Below are positions 30,901 to 41,678 of a stretch of 64,000 nucleotides of DNA, in pieces. The position numbers were made by a program, and so were the translations under genes. The DNA is from Gavia stellata (lineage: Eukaryota; Chordata; Aves; Gaviiformes; Gaviidae), in assembly GCF_030936135.1 (NCBI RefSeq), contig NC_082611.1:9191001-9255000 (forward strand). Direction: 5' to 3'. The notes beneath the pieces are model-generated. The model did no database searches. It was not told the origin of the DNA and was given only the letters and a program-made list of their open reading frames with translations. Numbering within the stretch: position 1 is the first letter of the stretch; every line of letters begins with the position of its first letter.

Positions 30901-33900
30901 TCTGAAATCTCCTATTGTTGTATTACATTCCTGTTGGGCTTTACAGCCAATTTCATTTTTGAAATGCTTATCAAATGCTTTTGTTCATAATTGCGATTCC
31001 ATTCAATTAGTTTTTTTTCCAAAAAATCATGTTGTGCCAACATCCACAGTAAGTGAATCTCTTCCAGCTGTTCTTGTAAATGTGAGCTCTGTGCTGCAGC
31101 TGGGGATTAAAACCTGGCTTTATTTAAATCTGTTAGCAACACCCAGCATTTGTTTTAAAACATTACTGCAAAAAAAATCCCTCTTCCTCCTTACTATGTG
31201 ATTCAGATAATTACAAAAGGTTCTTGGAGGAGCATTTATAGTGAAGCTGGAGCCTGCCTTTTCCAAACACAGCAGGCTAAAATGATATTAAGGGAACTCC
31301 CACAAAGTGGAATAGACTCTTCCTGCTGCTAGAGCTGATGTGCTGGTGGCCAGAAGTTCTATGGCCATTCAATAAGGGCACCAGGAATATGTAATTTCGG
31401 GGTCTCTGAAAAATGAGGAGGGAGTAAGCAGGGTGTTTCTTGAAAGGCAAAAAGGGTTGTGAGTAACAGATAAAGCTATCTTGTCTGTAATGCTTACACA
31501 CTGAAGCAAAATAGAGTTCTGTTGACACTTGGCAGACAAGCTACTTGCATACCTGTTATTTTTCCTCTCCCCTTGCCTGAGGCACCTAGATTATAAAGAA
31601 AGAGGAAGTGTGAACTTCTAATAAGTTTTCTTTATGTGTAAGTCTTCCTAACCTGTATAAAAAATTGGAAAACTTTAATTTATTAGTGTGCCAGAAAAGG
31701 CTATAAAGATTTCCCATGTCACATTTTGGTGTTATTTGTACTATTAATAGTCTTTCCTACTAAAAGTCAAACTCTGGGTTTGGTATGTTGCCCTTCCTCT
31801 CTCTAAGGAATATTTTTCCAAATTCAATTAAGTTTGAAGGAAATTGTCATGCAACCATATAAACTAAATACCATAAGGTTGCAGGCAGCCACCCAGGATT
31901 TAACAGTATGTTTAGCCTGCAGGCAGAGAGAATGGAGAGCATTAATGCTCCCTCTTCATTCATGCCACCTTCTTTGAAGACTGGTTGTAATGCACTAACT
32001 TCACCAGACTTCATTTGACCTGTGGGTTCCTTATGTTCTGCTAGGTTACAACAACTGATCTCCGCTCCTCTAGGGCTTGATAATTGGGACAGCTCTGAAC
32101 TGAATGTTAACTTGCTACACCATTTCCTACTCCTGCTGTCATCACCAGAGTTTCTGTGCTTAGTGCTTTCACTCTATAGTATTGTTTCCTTTGCTTTTGT
32201 TTTGTACCAAAATACTAATTTTCAGGGGAGACTCCCCTTCTGTGTTCTTATGTGAAAAATGGGGTTTGTATTAGCAGTCGCTCTTCTGCACTAAACCAGA
32301 TAGCGATGAAGTCCTAAAGTGCTGGGATTAGCGAGGTTCAGCTTATATTTCCCTTGTAAACCCATAAATGGAATTGCATTTAAAGCAAATACATTAGAAA
32401 CCCACCATCCTAGAGCTGGTAGTAGAGCAAAAGCACTGAGTCACTGAAGATTTGCTGCGCACTTGAGGCACACAAACACCTTGGATCTTTATTTTTTCTG
32501 TCCCATAAATCAAGATTTTTTTTTCTTTATGTAACCTGGCACAAAAGGTGGTAGCACTCAGAACTTCAGCATGGCAAGAAATGTACTAAATGAGTTCTGT
32601 TAAAAGGTCACTACGTTTTTAAAATGTCACTGCAGTTGTTCATTGCAGCTTTCAGTATAGACCAGGGCAGCAATATTTGTAATGTAACAGAGTCCATTTG
32701 AAGTAAGGCAGTTCCAGTCATGCAATTGTCTTTTATTTTGCATTCTGTACACATTGCTTTACACAGTCAAGGAAATGAGGCATAAAAATACAATTGCATG
32801 TGACAGAATGAAAAGGGATGAAAGTGCTATGTTGCACTATGAGTGTAACAGCCTTAGGTTAAATGTTGTCTGGCAACTTGGTGTGAACAAGGAGAGTGAT
32901 TGTCACAAGTCCAGTTCTCTGCGCATGCAGGGCTTCAGATCAAGTTGGGGACAAACTCTGCTAATGCTAATTGTCAAGCATGCTGTGCATAAATAGCACA
33001 GGGCTGGGGGCTCATCTGCCACAGCCCTTCACTTAATGAGCTATTTCTAATACAACAGATTTCAGGGTACATATTCTAAATGTTAATGTAAATTCCATGT
33101 AAGGAGAGTATAGAGTACTGAGAACATGATCATTAGGAAGGTTTTATGCTGTTGTTAATCATAGTTGTAGTGTCAATAGAAGTACAATAAAACTATGAAT
33201 TTCACATTGGAGCCATTTATTTGCAAGTCACTTTTACTATCTGTTATCAGCTTGACAGGGGTTAGGGTTGAAATGATTACTTAGGCTATTGTCCAGCAAA
33301 CCACCTACTACACTTAAGTCCTGTTGACTTAGCACTTGGATGGAATATGAAGTATTTCTGCAAAAGCTAGAAAAGTGGTGCTTGATGAAGAGGGTTTAGG
33401 TACTTGACAGCACATTGTATTTAACTGTATGGGCTTTTAGCTCTTCTGAGCCAAATAAGGCTGATATTCTTCTTATTCCCCCTTCTCAGTCTGTCTCCTT
33501 GTTATCAAGTGTGGGAAAAGATAGATGCATGTTCAGGCAGAGAAGCATTTCCTTGTTTCTTATTGCTGGATGGAGTTTGAACCTCCATTTCAGGATGGTT
33601 GGAGTTTACTAAATAACACTATATAGGCTGTCATGCGAACGCTCTGTAGAAGAGAAATGCTAGCCAATGTCCTGTTAAATTAAAATATTTCTCACATGGC
33701 TTGCATATGAATCTAGAGATTTGCACTAGTGAGGGTGTTTAAAATACCTCACTTACCTTTAAGGGCATAGATAAGAGCTTTACTTCTGCTTTTTGACTTT
33801 TATCATTTGTACTAATTCTCACTAGCTAGGGAGGTGAGACAAAGAGGCTGCACACAGTGACAGCCATCCAGGTCGAAGGGCAGGTTGTTCTTGATGGGTT

Positions 33901-36854
33901 CCCATCCGTGGCTGATACTGTCTGCTTAGGGGAAGACTGTCCTTAGTCTCTGGGAGGATTAACTCTATAGTTCTTCCAGGGTGGTTCAGTTGTGCTCTAT
34001 TTGTGGACATTGTAGGGGAAGTTTGAACGAAGGCTCATGTTACTTAATTTAAGAAAAACATGGGTTTGGGGGTTTTTCCCACTATTTTGCAAATAAATTA
34101 CCTTGGAGCTCAGCCACATGCATTCCTTCCCTCTTCCTGTATGAGTGCTAGTGTTTCTCGTCCTGTTGCAGTGTGTTAACCATAGAATTTTTAAGTTCAC
34201 TTTACAAATATAAGATTCCTTTACTGTATTCAGGCCGGATTTCCCTCTCTTCTGATATGCATTGGAGGGTGAAGTGTGAATGATGGTGCAGCAAGAGGAG
34301 GCATGAGAAAAGGCAGTCAATGAACCTGTTGCATGTGGAGGCAGCACTGGGGTCTCTGCAGCTTGAGCTCGAGCAAGGTTGGTTGTTCTAAATCTCCTTA
34401 GAAAGACTCAGGATGTTTGGCGTCCCCCAGGATGTAGGGATTAGGGCAGCAGGAGTGGCTGCCCACTGAGGCATACTTATGTCTGAAGCAAGGGCTAGTG
34501 AACTAGGTCCTTAAGGTTGGGCAGGTGGAGGACCTGGTTGGGAATGGTGCCACCAGGGTGGGAAAGGCTCCTGCCACTTCCCTGCTAGGCTGGTGCTGTT
34601 CTGTAGGAAGCCAAGAGAGTGGCTGAGAAAATGGGACCTCAGTACCATCTCTCCAGCCTCCCTTGCTAAGGACTACTTAGCTCTATTACAGTGTTTAATA
34701 ATTTTAAAAAAAACAAACCAAAATGCTGAAAACAAACCCCAAACAACTTACACCCTCATTTGAGGGATGGCCTTACTGCCTCCAGTAAAAACACCTGGTC
34801 TATGCTGACCTAGTTTTGTTTTTTCAGTATATTCCTATCAAAACCCACACTGATGTGGTGATAGCACAGCACTGAACACAACTCTTATTAGAAGGACATG
34901 GTGAGAAGCTTTAAAATGACAGTGACTGATAAACATGCAAAGGTTAGGGCAGCAGGAGTGAAACTGCTCCATGTTTACCTGCTGGTAATTAAGAATTTGC
35001 AGCTTTAGCTCCTGATAAGTGCTGGTGATAGAATGAATTACATAATGAAAAATCAATTTAAAATGCAGGAGCAAATGGTTCATGTGAGGCCAGACTCTGA
35101 GCTGGAATAAATTCACTTGCTTCAGTGTCTGGGTAGTTTATTAAGCAATGCCTGCTCCCTTTAGCAAAAGATGAGGGTATAAAACAATCCAGGGAAAAAG
35201 ATTAGATCCCTTCAGCTGTGTATCTGTATATGAGCTGTGGTCTTAAAGCTTTGAGTGTTGCCACTTGAGACAGGTGTAAGGGTTTTATTGCTTTATCTTT
35301 GGAAGTGCCTTCTGAAGCTATTGGAGACAGCCTTGCCTCAGGGATTGCTGGCCATGTGGTTTTCTAATAGTTGTTTGCTGAATTCATGTGCCACTAAAAT
35401 AAAAAAAATAGCTCCTGAAAATCTAAAGAGTTGAAGATAAGGATTCTCCAGGTTACAGAATGCCTATAAGTAACCCTGGGTACATTTCTTTATTTGCAGT
35501 GTTGATATTTGGTTACTTTATAGGAGCAGGAATAAATCAAAGTAGTGATGATAACTTCTAATTTATTAAAATTAAAGTAGATTGTGCATTCTAGCAACTG
35601 GGCGTTTGTGATAGAATTTTGTCTGGTCTTTATGATCCTTTGAAATACAATAGCACTTCTTAAGCAGCTTTAACTGATCTACCATAAAGAGGGAAATGTT
35701 CCTTTAAAACTGAAGTGTGTAGAACCTTGGGTTTTGCCCATTTTTCTGAATGTAGATGTCTGCTATTAGTAGAATAACATTTTAAAACTGAAGCCCAGTG
35801 ATTTTTTTTTTTGGTTGCCACATGCAGCTAAGTGGTCTGACTGTCAGAGAATGGATGCTCTGTGGTTTTTACTGTCAAGTCCTTTCAAAATTGCTCAAGA
35901 TGGGCATGTGAAAAGTGAGCCACCTACAATCATGTTGAAAACCTGAGCAATCTGCTTCAAGATGTGTATTTACTAAAGGCTTGTTGCCAGCTGAGGAAAT
36001 ACAATGATACATGTGTGCACATGATACACTGCCAACAGTCAGAAACTATTCTGTTTTCTTTTTTTAACATAAGTAAATCTAATCATTACTTTCTGCTGCA
36101 AAGCAACTTGGTGACTTAGCAATAGCTGCTGTTTAACTTGAGTTGCTATTGTCCCTTAACGAGATAGTACAGAACTGTCAGAATGATTGATTTATTCAAT
36201 CTGGTGACTTTTACATATATTTGAGACTATTTATTAGACTTCTTGATAATTGCTGATTCTGGAAAATGGGTAGTTTTGCTGGCTTTAAAGAGACAGAAAA
36301 TGATTGATGTCCCACCTGCTGTTAAAGGTGTCAGGGAGCTGGTGTGTTAGGAAGGAGATGAAAATATGATTGTCCTATTGTTTAAAATTTTCATGATGTG
36401 TGTTATGCTCTTGAACCGTGTTTTGGGGGGGTAGGGAAATGATCCAGAACAGTCCAAATTCCTTCTCTCCTCAAAGCTTAAAACAAGAAATAAACTTGAA
36501 ACTCCTCAAGTTTCAAATGGTGGCAGTGTCTCAGCCCTCGGCCGTGGGTGGCTGCTTGTCTGGGGTTTTGCACCAAAATGTTTTTAGTATGTGGGTTAAT
36601 CTAATAAAATACCTGAAAGCTTTTAATCTTCTGGGGAGAACAAAAGTCATAGCTGTTAGGGAAGATGTAATAAGAACACAAAGCTAGACAAAGCTTCTGC
36701 CCAAATGCTGCCACTACTTTGTTTCTAGGCTGGGTACAGATCCATCTCAGAGGAGATGTGGTGCATGGTGCTCTCCTGCCTGCCACTGCCTGTGTTTGGT
36801 TGGGAAAGGAGAGTGGCTGGCTTGTGGGGCATACCCTAATTGCTGTAGGTCTTG
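27944..36854. other. ZP2 to GPCR intergenic region, no gene seen
   Basis: About 8.9 kb was read on both strands. The longest frames (30854-31201 plus, 33997-34347 minus, 29490-29810 plus) have no domain, no codon bias and no convincing splice partners. No LINE, SINE, LTR or RNA gene was recognised. The right end should hold the 3' UTR of the minus-strand receptor; I could not fix its polyA site (TTTATT words lie near 36191 and 36231). Confidence 0.5.
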
Positions 36855-38493
36855 CTACCTGCCCGAGATGGACACCAAATGTAGCAGTGGCTGCCCTGAC
36901 TCAGTTGCATCCCCCTGAATGCTTTTGCTCCCATGTGGGGAAGCCTGCCCTGCAGCTGCTGGCCTTACAGGGACCCCAAACCGCCTCTGGAAATTTTGGC
37001 CCAGCAAGATGTAGATGAAGGGGTTCAGACAACTGTTGGCATAACCCAGGCTGATAGCCACGTTGTAGGCGTAGTAGAAAGGCAGGGTGGGGCGAGTCAT
37101 GGCAAGCTGGGCCAGTTGCAGGATGTGGAAAGGTGCCCAGCAAATGAAGAAGGCCACGCAAATAGCAATTGCTGTACGGGTCAGTTTTTTTGTTCGTGCC
37201 CTGGTACATCTTTGGCTCATCAGTGCTTCTGAGGACCTGGCCATCTTGAGCAGGATCCTCCTGTAGGCCACTGTGATGAGGGCAAAAGGGATGGCAAAGA
37301 CCAGGAAGAATTGGTAGAGAGTGTACCAATAAATGTCCCTCTGGGGGTCTGGCAGACAAATTCCGCAGCCTAGTAGACCTCCAGGCAAAGGGATGAGCTG
37401 AGCATACATCCACACAGGCGTAATGCTGAGGAAGGAAAGGGCCCAGAGCACACAGATGACGAGGATTGCCACAGGGCGCTTCCTGAAGCGAGTGGAGGTG
37501 AAGGGGTAGACGGTGGCCAGGTAGCGGTCGATGGACATAGCAGTGAGGATGTAGGTGCTGGTGAACTGGCTGTTGGCATCCAGGGCGGTGATGATTGTGC
37601 ACATCGTCTCCCCAAAGTGCCAGGCTCCGTTCCCCAGCAGCTGGTGGATGAGGAAGGGCATGCCCAGGAGGAAGAGCAGGTCCACCATGGAGAGGCTGAT
37701 GATGAAGATATCTGGGACACTACTGGTAGGGCCAGATTTCTTTAAGACTGTGCAGATAACCAGACTGTTACCAATAATGCCCAACAGGCAGATAATACCA
37801 AACAGGGTGGGCATGATGAAGCTGCCATAGCTCATCCTGCTGGGGTCACCTGCAGAGACAAGTGTAGGCAGGAAAAAGTCAGCTGTGCCAGGACCACCAG
37901 TGAGGACATGCCTTGTGGATGTTCTGGCTTCTAACAGTGCTAAATGAGTGCTCTGAATGCAAACAATAGTGGATTTCTTAGGCACATGTAAGATGAGGAA
38001 GGGCTTTTTGTGTGTGGTTGTGTCTAATCACACACAGGCACTTTCTCAGCAGCTTTCACAAATGTATACATTAAAACATGTGTCTAATCAAATGTACATA
38101 CACCCACTCTTCCCTGCATATGTACAGACACATATTAACAATAGAATGAAAAAGCACCAGTGTGTATATCATTCCACGTATGTGCATAGAGACCTTTTCA
38201 AATGTAAACATATATAATGAATATATGTTTCAATAGATGTATTAATATCTCTGATACATATGTTGCTCAACTGTATAGATATTAATATTCATATTCAGGC
38301 TTTCTTCAAAACCATCTCACATAAGTGATTTTTTTCTTCCCCTCTGCCTACACCTATTATAGTTTATATGCTAACATATATTTTCCCTTACCTGTTTATT
38401 GCACTTACCAGACAGAGAAAAGTTTTGAATAGCCTTGGAGCTGTTGGGGATGCAGCTGTTCAAGCTCTCGGTGTGATTTGTTTTAAAATCCAT
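36855..38493 (-). CDS. Melanin-concentrating hormone receptor-like GPCR (MCHR1-type paralogue), two exons
   Basis: Exon 1 is 38493-38409 and exon 2 is 37849-36855 (acceptor CTCTGCAG; the border may be off by one base). The phase-1 join gives 359 residues. The seven-helix rhodopsin fold is complete: N1.50 in GIIGNSL (about 56), D2.50 in SMVDLLF (about 85), C3.25 in ETMC (about 112) with an ECL2 Cys in GCGICLP, DRY at 136-138, CWAP in TM6 and NPFIY in TM7. The Asp in ITALDANSQF (about 119) corresponds to the Asp that MCHR1 uses to bind its peptide ligand (established knowledge). Stretches such as GMPFLIHQL, GNGAWHFGETMC and TPVWMYAQLIP are very close to human MCHR1, and the exon 1/2 junction lies at the same SxG position. 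The likely role is a Gi/Gq-coupled receptor for MCH neuropeptide. It differs from human MCHR1 in loops and tail and sits in another syntenic block, so I call it a paralogue and assign no symbol. Confidence 0.9.
38409..38493 (-). CDS. First coding exon of the MCHR-like GPCR
   Basis: This exon was found by looking for an ATG plus a phase-1 donor upstream of exon 2. ATG 38493-38491 opens 28 codons beginning MDFKTNHTESLN. The exon ends in a near-perfect GTAAGT donor, and the extra G completes the Gly codon with GT of exon 2. The segment carries three N-glycosylation sequons (NHT, NSS, NFS), as expected of an MCHR extracellular N-terminus. The intron is 559 bases. No transcript evidence is available, but phase, donor and composition all agree. 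Confidence 0.85.
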
Positions 38494-40735
38494 CCTTCAG
38501 GAAAAATTGGTCCCCATCAGCAGCTTGAAGATGTTAGTTTCATGTTGAAAGAATAAAGATTGCCGATTCCTTGAAGATCTGTAGCGCTGCTCAGAAAACC
38601 ACCTTCAGCAGAGGCTGTTAATGCAGGTTAAAAAGCAGCTCCTCTGCTCCCTGTACCACCACCAGGCAAAAGTGATACCAAGATGTAATGAGGCAGCGCC
38701 TGTCACCAGGCTGGCACCAGAGTGCTGGAAATACACTTGCAAGGAGAGCAGAATTTCATTTTGGTGCTGAAGGCAGTGAATTGGGATCCACTGATCAACT
38801 AAGCAATGAACTTGTGCTCTGGAGATGCAAATGGAGCCTGGAAGTAAATAACATCCACTAAAAAAATGATGGTTAAGAGCACTGAGAGCACATTTTGCTT
38901 TTAGGGTCTAATTGAGTATAAATATTTCAACACAATTCTGCGAAGACTCACCTTAACCTAAAGTCAAGTTTGCAGCAAGATTTGCAAGCATAGACTGGGT
39001 TTAATATCTTTAGATTCTGAAGTGAGATCATCCTGAAGTGCAAAGGCACAAGCTGCATGAGTAAGTATGTGGAAATCTGCTATTTTCTGGCTATGCCTGA
39101 TAGGTTGCAGCACAGATGATAAACAGCATCGTTACTTTCCTCCTGTGAAGTGCTTCCTCCATTTCAATTCATTTTGAGGTCTCAAGCACAGTAATGAAGA
39201 GTTATGTATGTTTCATTTTAGGCAGACTGATAGGAGGTAAACAAGGGATTTATTTTCAGGGTGTGTTTGAAATTACAGCAGTTCAGTATGTAAAGCAGGC
39301 AAAATACTGGAAACATTAAATAAATGAGGTGGTGACTGTGTTATGATCAAGTCACACAAATCTCTGCCTTATTTCCCTCAAAACCATTAGTCTGCTCTCA
39401 GCAGCCAGTAAACTCCTAGGTTGAAGGCATTACTGTCTAAAAAAAGTAAGATTTGGAAAGTAAGATTAGACTCAAACTGTATCCTGATGATGGGGGGCTA
39501 GTAGTCTGGTGAAAGGCAGGAAGGATTCTGTAATGACTAGAATGCTAGCCATAAGGATTTCTAGCACTTAGAAAGTTTTTTCAGTACTGTCACAGATCTT
39601 AAAAGCAGTCACCAGTCCATTTGCACAAGGAATAATATATTCCATTTACCAGCCGGTGCAAAACGCCTCTTTCACATCAATACCCTCAGCACACTACCTA
39701 GTTGGAGTCTCTTCACTTGCGAACACCACTATCTTTCAGTTTTTTGCAGTCCAGTGAATGCACTGGGGAATTTGCTTTTAGGTCACATTACCTACAGCTG
39801 TGGTGTGCATCACCACACAGTTGTTAAGAACAGCATTCTAGTTTTTTCCCCTCCACTGATCATTGCCTGCTGTGAACTGCAGAGCTCTACTGTAATTGGC
39901 AGCAGCTGCAGATTTGATCCTGAAGTAGGGAAAACCACCCATGTAAAAAACCCATGTTCATATTAAATCTTTGTCCTATCTTTTAGATGGATTTCTCCAG
40001 GTTGTATGTCATGTAAACAGTACCAGAGCACTAGCTTTTCTTACAAGGAATATAGCAAAAGTACTTCTCCTGGCTTGGGTTTTTTTTCCCTTGTACCACT
40101 TGTATACTTGTATCAACTGAAGTTATAAAAAAAAAATATATTCTGGTTGGGATAAAGCTTTGAAGCACCTGAAAAAAGCCCACATTTTATCTACTTAGTA
40201 AATTATGAATGAAATCTCCTGTAATGGTCTCCATTCTGTAAGTCCTTCACATTTAACTGGAATTTAGTAAATACTAAAGCCCTTTATGAACTGGCATCAG
40301 GTCCTGTCTGTCTGCTGCAGACAGTAGCACAGAGTAGGGCTAAGGATGGTTTCACTCTACTACTGAATTGTGGGGCCAGCTTATCACTACAGCTGAAAAT
40401 GTTACCACTGATACTATGTGGAACACATTAAGGCTCAGACAAACTTTGACTCCATGCTGGCATCAAACAGCATGCTAGTTCATGCAAAACTGGAGTATTA
40501 CACTAATTTAGTCCTTAGGATTCTGCATTTCCTTTACAGGCATGAGAAAGGGGGTACTCTCACATAATACAAGTTGTCTGCAGTTTGTGGCTCAGCAATA
40601 TTGGCCAGACAAAATACTTTAACCGAGGAGAAAAATTCAGCTCCAAATGTAGCCTTCCTAGAAGTTGATCTGGAAAACCTCTTTTTAGTGTAGAATAAAC
40701 AAAATAACAAGACAACCCAGTTAAACAAACAGCAC
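38494..40735. other. Intergenic stretch between the GPCR and LDAF1 3' end
   Basis: This should contain the promoter and any 5' UTR of the minus-strand receptor. No CpG island, TATA box or repeat family was recognised. A frame at 39754-39966 has no support. Confidence 0.5.
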
Positions 40736-40741
40736 TTTATT
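40736..40741 (-). terminator. LDAF1 polyadenylation signal
   Basis: TTTATT on plus reads AATAAA on minus, about 780 bases beyond the LDAF1 stop at 41519. The sequence between them is AT-rich with no other gene and fits a 3' UTR. Confidence 0.6.
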
Positions 40742-41518
40742 AAACTAATATAGTTAGATATTTTCTTAATGCTTAGAAATATTATAGCACTTGCAAAAAT
40801 GAAAAAAGTTTAAATAACATACAAGAAGTTACAACTGAGAAGCAGAACAGGCCATTTAAATACCTGAACAAGTATGACAAAATGCAAGACCTAACTGCAT
40901 ACCATTGATGTGATGAGGCAATGACAAGGAAAATATCCCTTCAGAATAATGCAACATCTGAAGGTATATAAAAGCGTATACCATAACTTAACATACGATA
41001 AACCCCAATGTTCCTCTTATAATAAATACAAAGCATTAGCATGGTGTGCTCATACTAGTTTAACAAAGGCTGTTAAGGCTTAAAAATATTTTTTAACATT
41101 CAAAACACATTTCTGGTGTTCTGAACTTTGACACTTATGTATCAAAATGACCAACTGCTGCACACAAATTTCAAAAGCTAGTACATCCAGAACTCCAGTA
41201 ACAAATGGGAAGTCAAATACCTACCTACTCTTTCTTTCACCTAATTGTCACTGACTTAACAGTAGCTGTTATTATTACATCCTTTTACCAAATTCTGTGG
41301 AACATTCCATCATGCACATAGACTTAATATCACAATGCACTGCTGCTTAGTGATTATTCTTAATATTAGCTTTACAGTGACAATTTAAGATGCATCTTGA
41401 TTTTTTCAGTTCCCATAAGGAGTGCACAAAGGTTGAATGCTCAACGAGTAAACAATTACATTGCAAAGGTCAGAGTAGTACAGTTAAGTGCCTATGAAGG
41501 AAGTGGGGAGAAACCCAC

Positions 41519-41678
41519 TTATTCATTCTTTCCATTATCGGTGGAAAGATCCAAGACAGGACTCTTCTGGGGCAAGCTTCCATTAACTTCTTGCTTCCTT
41601 ATCTGACCCCTGTATACAGGAGAAAAGAATGGTTTTACAGTCTGTTCTTCCATAGGATTACTGCCTTTTAACTTTTTG
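41519..41678 (-). CDS. LDAF1: LDAF1 last coding exon, acceptor ambiguous
   Basis: Two phase-compatible acceptors lie ten bases apart. TTTTTTGAG before 41678 gives a 53-residue polar tail (SKKLKGSNPMEEQ at its start) ending at TAA 41519. CTCAG before 41688 changes the frame and stops after ten residues at 41658. The longer tail is nearer the mammalian length and lysine/serine-rich, so I prefer it, although GAG is the less common acceptor. Both could be used. Confidence 0.6.

Noticed and set aside
30854-31201. 115-codon plus-strand frame
   Set aside because: It is AT-rich with no domain, no splice context and no codon bias, consistent with chance in a gene-free region.
36901-37602. 233-codon frame on the same strand as the receptor but shifted
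   Set aside because: It is a shadow of the GPCR exon; the receptor frame carries all conserved motifs.
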